NCBI GenBank assembly: GCA_947652605.1
Contig: OX393581.1
Coordinates: forward strand, 50,863,924-50,927,923
Reading direction: 5' to 3'
Origin: Elmis aenea
Taxonomy: Eukaryota > Arthropoda > Insecta > Coleoptera > Elmidae
DNA: 64,000 nt
Shown here: piece by piece, positions 23,098 through 35,700 of the stretch
How positions within the stretch are numbered: the first letter of the stretch is position 1
How the letters are laid out: every line of letters starts with the position of its first letter
Made by a program: the position numbers and the translations under genes
Notes under the pieces: model-generated
The model's input: only the letters and a program-made list of their open reading frames with translations
Database searches by the model: none
Told to the model about the DNA's origin: nothing

Positions 23098-24609
23098 TAT
23101 ACAGGGTGGTGCTTTTTTCAAAGCTCACCATTGCTATCTTGGAAACGGTAAGAGATAGAAGGTCGGTTAAATTAGAGAAAAGTTGCACATTTTTATGGCG
23201 ATTAAGAATCTGAAAAGAAATCCTGGATATTTTGATTCGTTTTTGATTTATTACAAAAAAAGTGAAAAATGTGATTTTAGAAAAATATTATTATCTTCCC
23301 TACCATTGACGCTATTTCATTTAAACTTAGTAACTGTATGTTTTTGACCGTCCTGGGTTTGATGACGTCAACAGAAATTTTCTAAACCTTCTAAATTTCA
23401 AGTTGCGATAGTCAACTTTTTTATTTCTTATGGCCGCCATATTGGATTTTTACACCATCAGACAGACAAAAAAATTAGCTTTTCACATTGGTAACCAACA
23501 TCCCTTTTTTCTTCCAAACAACTTGTTGAAATTTGAAAATTTGTATAAATAATCTATAAAATCGAGAATACTCTGAAAAACAATTGAAACTATGATATAA
23601 GTAAAAGCTACAGAACATTTTATTGGTCTAATGATAACGAAATTAAGATTGTTGAAAACATATTTAGAAGATATGTTAGGCGAATTGCCACTATTAACAA
23701 TTCAAAATCATCAGTAGTTTCAGCAAGAAGGAGCGTTCCTCACAACGCCCGCATTGTAAAAGGATATTAATTTAGATGTACCCTTTCAAAATTTATGACT
23801 TGGTACGTTTGGTCCTGTTCATTGGCCTCCGCGATCGCCATGTTTAACGCCTATGGATTACTTTTACATTGATGTTGTTTATGCAACCCTAACGGAAAAT
23901 ATTGAACTTCTTCGCCGTAAAATCAAAAATGCTTTCGACTTTATTTCGAGACAAACTATCCTAAAAGGCAGTGGACGAAATGAATTTGAGGACTAACCAC
24001 TACATCATACATAACGGCGCGCACTTTAAACAATTATTTAAATAATTATTTATCTGGTGTTTTAAATTTATTGTCATTTCGTTATTTTATTAGACCTATA
24101 AAATGTTGTGTCACTTTTATTTATATTATAATTTCAATTGTTTTTCAGAACATTCGCGATTTTATAGATTATTTATACAAATTTTCAAATTTCAACAAGT
24201 TTTTCGAAAGAAAAATGGTATGTTGGTTACCAATCTGAAAAGCTATTTTTTTTGTCTGTCTGATGGTGTAAAAATCCAATATGGCGGCCATAAGAAATAA
24301 AAAAGTTGACTATCGTAACTTGAATTCTAGAAGGCTTAGAAAATTTCTGTTGACGTCATCAAACCCAGGACGGTCAAAAACATAAAGTTACCAAGTTTAA
24401 ATAAAATAGCGTCAATGGTAGGGAAGATAGTAATATTTTTCTAAAATCACATTTTTCAGTTTTTTTGTAATAAATCAAAAACGAATCAAAATATCCAGGA
24501 TTTCTTTTCAGATTCTTAATCGCCATAAAAATGTGCAACTTTTCTCTAATTTAACCGACCGTTTCCAAGATAGCAATGGTTAGCATCGAAAAAAGCACCA
24601 CCCTGTATA
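23098..24609 (+). mobile_element. Element with ~500-bp TIRs and a rosa-type transposase remnant
   Basis: The arms 23098-about 23606 and about 24112-24609 are long inverted repeats, almost identical throughout apart from a short extra block in the left arm near 23150 and scattered changes. The ends read TATACAGGGTGGTGCTTTTTT, with TA flanks likely. Only about 500 bp of unique centre remains, carrying a piece of transposase. Such long arms are unusual for the Tc1/mariner group and suggest internal deletion or arm expansion. Confidence 0.9.
23607..24000 (+). pseudogene. DD41D (rosa-like) transposase C-terminal fragment
   Basis: The + frame from about 23808 reads FGPVHWPPRSPCLTPMDYFY, then TLTENIELLRRKIKNAFDFI. 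This matches the third catalytic block of the insect Tc1/mariner-type transposases whose third Asp lies in the TPxDYF/DFF motif, followed by the C-terminal helix. Here that Asp is kept (PMDYF), while the upstream SPD has become SPC. Upstream sequence (about 23610-23800) is frameshifted and only loosely recognisable. The first two catalytic Asp residues are missing. Confidence 0.8.
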
Positions 24610-24980
24610 ACGTCGACCGATCGTTGCAAATAAGTTCCTTTTATCAAACCTCTGCAATTTTTCTTGGAGTTCACAAATAATAAAGACAATTCCGTACAAC
24701 GGTGACAGTATCGAGCAGTTGTTCCGTTTCAATTCAAATGGCATTTTCAATTCGTGTGCACGTTTCATAGCGATATTTTACAAACAAGTTCAATTTGTTA
24801 CGCAAACAGGAGTTTAAATACAGACACACTGCACGGTCATTGAAATGACGGTGCCTTTGAACATTTAAATAAAATATCAAACGTGAATATAACAGAAAAT
24901 TATATTTTATAGGAGTTGAAATGAACATTTTACGTATAAATTTTAATGTATAAATTAGTAATTTCTATTTTTATTTTCAG

Positions 24981-25303
24981 GAAGTCCAGATACTCAAAGC
25001 TCTAGTCCTTGGCGAGGAAGAGCGCGGCCAAAGTCAGTACCAAGTCATGTGCTTTATCTTCCATTTTCCCAAGGACGCGTTCATATCGTCCGACGCCATG
25101 TCTAAACTGCGACAAAAAAATCCTGGGACCATTCGTACTCCCGAAGAAGACAGGGGTCGTGAAAACTATACGATGGATTACACCGTGGACCTAAGCCGTT
25201 CCGCTATCATATCCCCACACATTGCAGATATGTGCTCTGAAGCTTTCGACGCGTCGTACACGAGATATGAGGATATACAGCTCTGGTCAAGCGTTCAAGG
25301 TAG
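24981..25303 (+). CDS. oaf: out at first (OAF) protein, internal exon
   Basis: Host gene exon. OAF is a conserved secreted/extracellular protein with an N-terminal BRICHOS-like domain; its biochemical role is poorly known. The exon follows a TTTTATTTTCAG acceptor (24980) and opens in phase 0 with EVQILKALVLGEEERGQSQY. It continues through SSDAMSKLRQKNPGTIRTPE, the family's most conserved block, and ends YEDIQLWSSVQG. Two donors are possible: GTAGGT at 25300, or GTAAAT at 25304. I choose the second because it ends in phase 2 and reads in frame into the microexon at 37470. The exon is clearly GC-richer than its flanks and has no disruption. The signal-peptide exon lies upstream and was not found; the cysteine-rich C-terminal exons lie downstream and were not found. 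Confidence 0.93.
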
Positions 25304-26397
25304 GTAAATAACCTTTACTCTAAGCAAAACGAATGAAAAATGTAGATTAATTGAGATGAAAATGTCGCGATGCGATTAATGTGCATATTCTGTAACCAAT
25401 AAAACAACTTCATTGTATGGACCGTTAATTATAAAAGTGATGTAGGTACGTTGCTGTAATAATTAAAACCAAATTAACCATGAAATGTTAGTATTATTGT
25501 CAATGTTCGCACAAAAATATCATACACTAGGCATGTAGGTAGGAGACATTTCGCCTGGAATGCCACGTCCCGGGTCTGATATTCTGATATTACAACATCG
25601 CCCCACAACGAGTATTGTAGTCTTTTGTATGATAGTCCGCTATTTCGTTTCTCAATAGCAATATTCGTTTATTTTTTAGGGAATGTGAAATGAGAAATGC
25701 AGCCGTTATAAAAATACCAAAACATAATAACTAACACAGACACGTCAGATGCGTTTTGGCCGGTATTATCTTTTCAAAGTTTGAATATCGCATCCAAAAA
25801 AACTAAGAAGTCATATAAATAAGGCCATAAATATCTTTAAAGTTTTAACCTTGATTAGAAAATTATGCGTAAAATTATTAATCGAAGTTCAGGATATAAC
25901 AAAATCTGTTATAATACACATATTTTCAGTTTATATTCTTCCTAAACATATTAAACCACACTTCTATCTCTAACGATGTCGGAGGCCCCCTTGTGCTTCA
26001 TATACAAACATACGTAAAATTTTTGCTTTTTTGTTACGATTTTAACATGAAGGCCGAATTTTTATATGTTAAGGTTTGATTGCATCAAAGGCTTAATTAG
26101 CCGATTGCTGTGTGTACCGGAAGTTTATTTGATTGCGGCGAAACGTTTATGCCAACAAAACCGATTTATATTAAAAAATTTCAACGTCAACAAAAATATG
26201 GCGCATAATAAAAAAAACTCGCATTCTTATATAAATATTTGTACGAATATCCAACATTCAAAGATGTGTTTTAACGTACAGCGCTTTTTCGCAATAATTT
26301 CATTATTTCTATATAAATTTAAGCATTTTTGAATGAGTTGCTTAAACTATAGCATATTTAGTAATACTTTAAAATAATTTTTATTAAAAACCTAGTA
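25304..26397. other. oaf intron, 5' part
   Basis: AT-rich intronic sequence after the oaf exon; nothing else recognised. An 88-codon frame at 26066-26332 has no protein-like features. Confidence 0.6.
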
Positions 26398-27299
26398 CAT
26401 AGAATTACGAATGTCATGGAAAAATCCCAAGAAGAAAAGAAAGTTTGTTCTCGTATATTTCTAGACGTAGCGCAGGCTTTCGACAAAGTGTGGCATGATG
26501 GTTTAAATTCTTCAGTCCTACATCTCGGAGAGACACTTCAGAATAAAGCAAGAAGAATCTTATTCAGAACTTACAGAAAGTAAAGCAGGGGTTCCACAAG
26601 GAAGGGCACTAGGTCCGGCCCTATACATATTGTATACTTGTGATATTCCAAAGTTGGAAAATAATACTATAGCGACTTTTGCCGACGACACGGCTATTTT
26701 AACAGTAGAAAGAAAATGCAGAATCATCCGAGAAATTACGAGCAGCTGCCAATCATATCAACAACTGGACAAAGTTAAATGAAACTAAGTCAGTAATGTC
26801 AGTTTTACCAACAAGAGAATTGAACATGTACCAATCAACTTAAATAATGAACAAATTCCATACTCCAGCAAAATACTTAGGCATTACACTGGACGCTAAG
26901 CTACGCTGGAAGGCTCATGTCAAGAGAAAAAGAGAAGAAATAGGTATCAAATATAAAAAATTGTACTGGCTGATCGGGAAGAATATCTCTCTGTTCCTAC
27001 ATAATAAACTTTTGCGTTACAAGCACATTTTAAAGCCTGTATGGACGTTTGGAATACAGCTATGGGGATGCACCAAACAGAGATTTCAGAACAAAACACT
27101 AAGGAACATCGCTGATGCACCTTGGTATTGCAGTAATAGTGACATACATCGGGACCTCAACATGGACACTGTAACCAACACCATTAAGAAGTTTGCCAAG
27201 AGCCACGAAGAAAGGCTCCATCAACACGTAAACGTCGAGGCGATCCAGCTCCTGGACATTACAGGATTAGTAAGAAGACTTAAAAGGGTTAATGTTTAA
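26398..27299 (+). pseudogene. Jockey-like LINE ORF2, 5'-truncated, with intact C-terminal frame
   Basis: Starts mid-RT with HRITNVMEKSQEEKKV, then FLDVAQAFDKVWHDG (first catalytic Asp block), KAGVPQGRALGPALYILYT and TIATFADDTAIL (catalytic DD). After shifts around 26700-26860, a 150-codon open frame (26847-27299) runs through AKYLGITLDAKLRWKAHVK, LKPVWTFGIQLWGCTKQ and APWYCSNSDIHRDL to RRLKRVNV and stop. That is the standard post-RT region of insect jockey elements. The segment between the first two RT blocks is shortened. No poly-A tail is evident after the stop. The element sits in the oaf intron in sense orientation. Confidence 0.9.
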
Positions 27300-29520
27300 A
27301 TAAATGGTGGATGCGTCGGGTTCCTAATTGTTTTAAGGTAAATGCAAAATACCTGCACAATTGATCATGATATCACCAACTTCTAGGAATTAACAAGCAT
27401 ATTAACACTAGCTATTGCTTTGTGCAGTCGAGACTAAATAACAACGCTATTATTTTCCAAAGTTATAAAGCTTCAATGATTTTTTCCTACCACAATACAA
27501 ATTCCAGTTCACTGCGATTATACTGGGTTAAGAGATAGCCAGTGAAGTGACCAATGCGTAGTAAATTATCGGGGATCCTACACACTATCATTAACTGCGT
27601 CCCCACACGATTGTAACCATCATTATCAGTGTACGGTCCCCCACACACCTATAAGGCTGTCCGACAACTAATTACCTACTGTATTATGATAACAGATGTG
27701 ATAGACCGTCGGTGCGCTATTGAACAGAGGTGTTATAATACATGTATCAGGTTTTATCCCATTCTGGTCACGTGTAATCGACATGGCACGTGAGAGTCGA
27801 TCGACATAGGTCTGCCACACGTGTGATAAGCTCCAGCCCCAGTGGTATGAGTTTGACACCGAGGTCGGGAGGGTTATTTGCATACAAATTGCAAGGCTGG
27901 CACACCGACATCAAACAAACAGCGATTCATAAACAGTTATCCGACCCTTGTCAATGTAGATAAATTATATATAAATAGCTCGAAATTCCGCGTTGAAGTA
28001 CACGAGAAGGGCTTTTTTCCTGGCTCATTCTAACGTAGTTTAGTTTTGAATTGGGAAATTTGAATAGAAATTGCGTGGCCTTGACCGACGGCGCGACATA
28101 ATGCACTTGTTTGCCTTAGCTAGATTCTATATTGTTTCTTAACAACTGAGCATCATTAATCATCCTACAAATCCGAACGTATTAAAGCTTAAAGACTTCT
28201 TACTTTATAAAGCAGCTAATATTTTCTTGGATGTACAGTGTGGCGAGCAAATTCCTCTCTATGTGTATTTTCTTGTAGTATTTTCCGTTACTATTTTAAA
28301 ATCAAAAATCTTTTATTAATTATAAGAGCTGTTTATTTTGATAATGGGGCAAGACTACACAAGAACAGACAAAAAGAAAAACAAAGATATTCGATATAAA
28401 AACTAGTTTACGAAATCATGGCAAACTTTGATAAGGAAATTTTTACAAAATTTGCCCTATCTCGATTATTTTTTGCTACAAGTATATTTTTGAAAAGCCT
28501 AAAAAATCTTTTACATAAAGTCACGAGCAACAAGGGTTTCTATTTAAAATATTATAAGTTTACTTCATATCTCGAAATTCAGGGTCGCTAAAAAAATATT
28601 TTTGTTTTTAAGTTAAAATCCTTGATAATATTTCGTTCTATTTTAATAAATAAAGAAGTTAGATTACATTTTCAAAAACGATGAAATTCAATTTTTCGTC
28701 TAGTGCTAAAATAAAAAGCAATATGAAAAATCTAATTACATAGGCGTTATTTTCTCAAAAAAGAGCCCAAGAGACCGATATCAGATTTTCGCTAACTATT
28801 ACGGAGATACCCCGATACATTCGAACATGGTCCACCCTATATAAGTTTACAAACAGATATGTTTTCAACAATAAATGTTGAAAAAATTGTAAATATTTCT
28901 GAACATGACTTAAAAAGTCCCATTTCAAATGTATTCGGTTTTCTATCTTCAATAATAAACGAAAACAAGTACAAATTTGCAGAAAATAAAAATAAACCTA
29001 ATAAAATATTTAACTCTGAACAAGTTGTAAGCGTGCAAATTCAATATTGATTAAAACGAAATAACATTCGCAAAGTTCAAATTGATATTTTAATTCCACA
29101 GCAATTAATAAACACAAAATTGGAATTGGGATCTCCATTTTCCTTAGGCAGATTGTATTCGTGAAATATACGGACGGTTGGGTTCAATATTGTCCAGAGG
29201 TTTAGGATTTAATCGAGTGTGAAGCACAACAAAATCCCCCGGGCTTACGGTAAGCCATTATCATCAAAAATCACTGAAACAATAATAGATTATCGTAAGC
29301 TTATTCCGCACCAAACAGATTGACACAATCGGGTGCCGTATTTGCATTTCAGGTAAACAACGGCAGGTTCAAACATTACAAAAAGAAGTGACTGACTGTA
29401 AAACGGAGACATTTCTTACCAACTTTGAGCATGAAGGAAAGAAAATTATTAGTTTATAAAAAAAAATTATGTTGAAAGAAATTAGTACTGGGTTGAACCA
29501 TAACTTTTTCGTTTTTTTTA
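27300..29520. other. oaf intron, noncoding
   Basis: No gene-like signal. A weak acceptor/donor fusion (GCATTTCAG|GTAAAC) lies at about 29345-29358. The GC-richer patch 27500-27960 has only short frames. Confidence 0.4.
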
Positions 29521-29680
29521 TGTATAGCTAGCGAATTTTAAATATTTAGGAACAATAATTATAGAGAATGGTATATTAGAGGAAGATCTGAATAATAAAA
29601 TAGCGACAGCGACGAAATTTTAATACGCCACTCTCTCTAGCTTTACTAAATGAACTGAGAGACGTGGATTTTTACTTAAA
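29521..29680 (+). pseudogene. LINE reverse-transcriptase-linked fragment
   Basis: The + strand reads NFKYLGTIIIENGILEEDLN followed by NKIATATKF and stop. This is the KYLGxxI-xxNGxxxxEI-xRI block downstream of the RT domain in RTE/L1-like 'endonuclease-reverse transcriptase' proteins. Only about 40 codons remain; both ends are lost. Confidence 0.75.
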
Positions 29681-31734
29681 AGTAAAAGCTTAACAAACAA
29701 CAAAGATATTACGATTTCCATGACTTTGGCCCACTTTAGATAGTTTCATAACTCCTTCTTAGTAAAAATTGGGCGAATTTTCAATAGCATATAATTTTTA
29801 GGTACTTTCATAATTCAATTCATAAAATGAGAGGACAAATAATGTATTTATAATTTTGTGTGAGCTTTTTATTTGTAGACAATTTATAGTTTATATTTTA
29901 ATATATGCACATGCTATGACCAATTAAAATTTCCTTTTCCCGTGATATTTTATGATAGTAGTTTATATAAAAAAAAGTGAGCATAATGCATTTTATTTAT
30001 TAAATAATTATCGTTTCAAATTCGATTATTTTGCTCAGTATTGTCGTCCCAAAAACTCAAGTGTATATGTATGCGTTTTATCGTATTTCGCGTTCAGATT
30101 TTGCATTTTTGCGTATGTAAATATTTTATAAACATAAGGGCAAATCCAGGGCTCAATAGATTAGGTTGTGAGGTTGAAGGCGAATTCGTGTTAGCACGAT
30201 AAAAATGCCTACCACAACGTGCTTTGTTTCCTTTATATTGTAAAAACTCACTTTAGATCGAACGTGCGACCGTACAGTAATCTTCGCTTCTCTCGGACAA
30301 TTGTATACAATTTTTATGTCTCGTGTTGCCACTTATATGAGGAATTATTGGCAAACAACACTCGCACATACACAAGTTCTTTTGCCTTAGCTGAATAAAT
30401 TATTTACATTCTATTTTGTTTCTAAATAAATCAGAAATAATAAAAAGGTTCTAAAGAACTAGTGTACGATGTAACAGAATAATTTTAGGCATTGTGAAAC
30501 TAATTACATCGACGAACAGCCTTCAATTAATTTCCCTTTTTAATTTTTTGTTTGTTTGTTTATTTAAACCTTAATAGAGTTTATAACAATGCAATCTAGG
30601 GTTTGAGACCGATGAGCAATTTATTTCTAGTCTAAATTAATAATGTTTAAAGTTAGTCTAAGGTTTACCCCTTCATTTTATTTTATATCCAATATTGCAC
30701 GATGTCAAAAACTTGTAATTTTAAAAACTTGAGACATAAATTGGTATGAATATGGCAACCTTTAAAAGTATTGAATGTAACAGTCCTTGAAAGTATGTTC
30801 TTTTTAAATGTAACGTTGATCTGCCAACAAAACACACTTCTTTGTAGTAACATTTGTATATGTTGAAAAAGTTGCCAGAGTAAGCGATTTAAATTTTCCA
30901 ATCGTCCGAGCAGAAAAATCACGTCAGTTGTACTTCGTTTTAAGTAGTGAATGGGAAATGTCCCTCCGGCACTCGTTTAAATGAATCGGTAAGTGGATTG
31001 GAAAATTCATCCGAAGAAATTTTGTTGACACAATCCGTTAAATCTGGGTTAAACGTATTTTACATAATGAAATTACTGTAAATAGATTAATACTTAGACT
31101 TTGATTGAAAGTATGTTGTGGTGATATTGGAAATTATTCTTGGAACTTACTATGATCACAACTCACCATCAAAGTGGGTTATTTTTTTTATTTGCAGTTA
31201 TGTTTGTGTACGGAAGTTAACATTGTTATTTTCTCATTTTTATCTCAGTCTATCAAATATTATTTTAGTGTACATATTCAGGGAATGTGCAAAACATCTC
31301 CATAAAATTCATAAATGTAGAAAAAACGGTGCGTATAAAACTTCTTCGCAAAGTACTGTTTATATACATGTACAGTAATAAAAAATTTCACTTCCGTTCG
31401 CTTGAAGCTATTCGATTTCGCCGTGTGGATGGAGTGGATATTGAAAAAAAAATCCGCAGATATTTATGCTAATATTAGGTCTTATTTATTTCGAAGATAA
31501 GTCGTAGCAGCGAAGCAAAAACTTTGCATGATATGGTAACTGTATTAATTTACATTTCACAAAACTCTGGTTTCTTTAAGAGTGTTGTAATAGGTTCATT
31601 AATAGAAAAATCAGGAATACAAAAATATACTGATAATTAAGTGTGAACTTTTAAAATATTCACATCCAAGGTTTGGACATAAGCTTAGTAGTTTTATAAA
31701 GCAAACATTTTAATGACATATATAAAATTGCTAG
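29681..31734. other. Noncoding spacer, probable intron
   Basis: AT-rich, without recognisable genes. Frames of 60-86 codons around 30.7-31.5 kb have no protein-like features. Confidence 0.4.
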
Positions 31735-32345
31735 CCAACCGCCAAGTATACATCAATATTAGGACATCTGCAATATAACCTAGAAACTCTAAACCAGGAA
31801 TTGAAAAAATTCAATATGAAAATAAATACAGAAAAATCTAAAATTATGATCGTTACAACAGAGAACAAAGGGCATAACATCACTTTAAATGGGCTGAAAC
31901 AGGTAGAAAGCTTTAAATATTTAGGAGTGATCATAGAGAAAATGGAGGAATGGATAAGGAAATAAGCGAAAGGGCAGGAAATGTGGAAAGAATATTTAAC
32001 AGCTTAAGAAAAACATTTTTTGGAAATAGAGAAGTCTCAAAACGAACAAAAGTGGAAGTGGTCAAAGAGGTAGTAACACCGACACTGTTATACGGAAGTG
32101 AAACGTGAACACACACAAACAAAAATAGTAGCCTAGTGAATGCAGCAGAAATGAGTTTTCTAAGAAAAACCCAAAGAAAAACCAAAAAAAAGATAGAATC
32201 AGAAGTGAAACATATAGGGAACAATTAAAGATAAAATCAGTTAAAACAAAAATATAAGAAAGACGGCTGGGATAGTTGGGTCAAATTTATAGAATGAAAC
32301 AAGAAAGGGTAACCAGAAAAGACTATGAAGCTGTCTATAGGACCT
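31735..32345 (+). pseudogene. RTE/L1-like LINE ORF2 C-terminal half
   Basis: The + strand reads LNQELKKFNMKINTEKSKIM, then LKQVESFKYLGVIIE. One frameshift later it gives NGGMDKEISERAGNVERIFN, EVVTPTLLYGSETW with a stop after the Trp, and near 32262-32340 the tail (QIYRMKQERVTRKDYEA). This matches the thumb and C-terminal part of endonuclease-reverse transcriptase proteins (KxxLYGSETW and RMxxxRxxK motifs). There is at least one frameshift near 31945 and several stops. It probably belongs to a different family from the jockey copies. A satellite monomer follows. Confidence 0.85.
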
Positions 32346-32437
32346 TTTAAAAAGACACCAATTTGGAGTCTTATAAAAAAAAAACTTGAATTTTATTGAA
32401 TTTTTGAATCTAACTTCAAGTTTTACAAAAATGTTGC

Positions 32438-32690
32438 AATATACAGGGTACTCAAAAATGACACCAGGTTTTGATTTTTTATAGAACTTCTGTATATTAA
32501 TATATTTTAGAATTACCAAATAATTTAAAGTAACAATATAAAAGGTGTTTTAAACCTAAAATACATAATTGTAGTTATTTGCATTTAACAAACCACTGCA
32601 TTGGTACACCCGGCACCTCCACCTTATTTTACTGAATCTAAAAAGTTTAAATAAAATTAAATATTTCCAGTGGCTTAGGTTGGAACAGGT
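32438..32690. repeat. Isolated satellite-family monomer
   Basis: Begins ATATACAGGGTACTC and contains ACCCGGCACCTCCACCTT at about 32607. It is close to the monomer at 10346-10605, including the shared 'aaatgacac' start and 'aaatatttccag' end. It is followed at 32690 by a short direct repeat of LINE sequence (GGAACAGGTAGAAAGCTTTAAATACTTAGG), also present at 31897-31925. Confidence 0.7.
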
Positions 32691-32729
32691 AGAAAGCTTT
32701 AAATACTTAGGAAAGTTCATAGAAAAAAT

Positions 32730-35700
32730 ATGTAATATTTATATGTATATCATATAACATATTTAATATAGTGCTATTATTATTATTAAATTCTCTGCAT
32801 ATTGGTGGAACACCCTTATTCTTTAGTACCTCTCAGAGTTTAATTATTGGGACACTGTCAAAAGCTTTTTGAAGATCAATTTAGTACCTAGTTTGTTTTG
32901 GGGATTTGTTTGGAGATTATGCTACATCACGATAATGCATCTTCTAACACGGTAGCTTCAATTTTGCTGTTTTATGTCTGTCTTCTGACTTCATGTGCGA
33001 CTTTTGGTTATATTTTGGAAGTAAAAGAAATTCGCATGGTAAAATGTTTCTGTTTGAAGGGCAATTTGCTACTGCCTTTCAGGATTATGTCCCGATAGTG
33101 TTAAATTTAATATAAAAAAATTTAAGGAGCTACTTTTGTGATGGCGACATATGATAATAAATGATCTAAAATATCTGACGAGATGAATGATAACAAAATG
33201 ATTGTGATCCGTTAAATGTAGAATTTTCGCGTATTGTTAAAAACGTTTATGGTCAAAAGTTTCGATATGCAAGCCGATAGATAATCAATCATTTCGCAGA
33301 GTGTTAACAGCAACGGTCTGGCTCATATATGTAAATACGGCACCGTATTACAGTGAAAGCAATCTATCAAGCAAGGTGTCATGTGTAATTCCGAGTTTTC
33401 AACCCCTTTCCACATCAAACTTGGGAAAAATCCACGTAAATATCACGAATACCGAAATAATGTTGAACGCTATTTACATATAAATAGCTTTTACGATCTA
33501 ATATCCCCCTTTTATACGCGTTATATAAAAACAAAAACGTATTTAATAGATTAGCGTTGAAAGCTGCCTCTCAAAACTTATAAATATGTCAGGAAATTTT
33601 ATAAATCACAATACAAATATTGTCTGCTAATTAGATACTGTAGTGCGACTGTCAAGCTGAATTAATTGAGAACCAAAAGAAAGTTGATATGTTCTAAAAT
33701 TTTATTTCAAACATTTTTAGCAACAATTACTTTCCACCTCTTTAGTTTTGATTGTATCCATTTTTATCCAAAACGTGATAGCCCTTCCTAGGGCGAACAA
33801 TAGAGCATCCAATTTTTATCGAAAATACATTTTCCTTAAAAACAAATCACGATCAGCTGTTCACGTTGTAAATAGAGGAGCCAGGGGCCGAGCACTGACT
33901 GATGACACGGCCGTATTTGTTATTCACAGTGCGATCGGGCTGTGTTTTGCATACATGCCGATATAGATCTCGGCCAAGCTGATTTATGATGCCTCCACCC
34001 TTGCGTTTGATTACCTGTATTAATATTAATGCTAGGTTTGTCACGTTGCGCGAAAACTAATTTTATACGGTACCAGACATATTAGACGAAATAATGCAGC
34101 AGAACTATACATTTCTATCATATTTACATGCAATCCATACCGGCTGGAGCCAGGATTGTGAGTAAATAACCGCGACCAGCCCTAGACTCGTGAAATGCAT
34201 GTAAATTTGCTCATTTTACGCTCTGGATCCATATGGCGGATTTTAAATACATAATTCGTATCTATTATCAAAGATAATAACAGAAAATGGATAGTTACCC
34301 TTCAAATGGCAGTTAAAGAACTTAGTAATAAGCCCGCACTGATTTTGTTTTTCTCATCCTACTAATTTAATTGTGTTTTCTATAAATCCAGCCTGGCCAT
34401 TGTACACATGTCGTCAAAAAATGTATTTTCAACTGTTTAATACAATTTTTTCAAAGGTTATTATATAGAGCGGATAAAAACTGCTTCTGTTTGTATATTA
34501 AGGACGAGATTTCATTATGATTTACCCATCGAGTAGTTTTGTACTTCGGACTGAGCTACTAACAAATCGGTTTTCCTGAACGAGATATTTAGTGGAAGTT
34601 ATTTCTCTGATTGGCTACAAATGAGATCATTGAATGTTTCAATTGGCAATATAAAACACAATTCATGAAGCAAAAGCAGGTAATTTTTGTTCGTTATCGT
34701 GGACGAATGATTTTCTGTCTGCAAATGACGTCAATAATTCACTTATAAACTGCTGAACTAATAATGTACTCGCATTTGTAAAATGGGTGAAGGTGATTTG
34801 TAAGCTTTTATTAGTTACTGAAATCAGAGAAAATATTGAAAATTTAATAGATTTTCTTGACATGGAGACGAAGTAAATGCTCCATAACATAGCCCAAATG
34901 TTCATTAATACCAAATGCTGTATAAAAAATACCAAAATGCATTATAAAAAGTTGTTTACGTTATATGGGATGTTATAAAACATTACATTATAGGGAAATA
35001 TAAAACATTAAAGGTTTGTTCTAACAAGCCATTTAAAATTTCATGGGTTAGTACATGAACTGGTTTATTCGCATGCGTAAACTATGTACTAATAAATGTA
35101 TTGGCCAGTATTAGCCGTTGCTGGAACGCTTTTACGACAGGCCTAACTGTAAATGACATTTGTGTCTATTGGGTTCAGAGAAATGTGCGCATCGCAAGGG
35201 TAAACACCTTAAGAATCCAGTACTAAATGGGATTGCAAGGGCGATGCATAGTTACCAGAGCTCACGTGAGCTATGAACAGCGCACGCGTGTAAAAATCCA
35301 AGCGCTAGTAGATACATACCTTCATTCACGTACTGTTTTGACCGTCACTGACTAGTTCATGTATTAATTTTGTGACAGATGGAACAACCGACTAAACCGT
35401 TCGGTGAACTGTCAGAGACTGTGCTGAAACGCGATATCGATACTGCGCAGAATCCTGATAGTACATTGGATCGTACATAGCCTTGTTGGAACAAACCTTA
35501 AATGTAATCTTCTACTTTAGCGTCTCTGGTTGTTAGACAAAGTGTATTAATTGCCGCTCTGCTTAACACGGCAAAAAAACTTTTACTAAACTTTAACCTG
35601 GCCCTCTCCTACTGATTTAATTAACCGTCCCATGAAAACAAACGATTTTTAAATAAATACTTAAAAAATATGCTTCTGAACAATACTTTTAAAATACTGT

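Noticed and set aside
29340..29360. GCATTTCAG|GTAAAC as another recursive splice site
   Set aside because: The pyrimidine tract is weak and the donor is poor compared with the site at 6721.
31931..32224. 97-codon minus-strand hydrophobic frame
   Set aside because: Antisense shadow of the LINE ORF2 fragment on the + strand.
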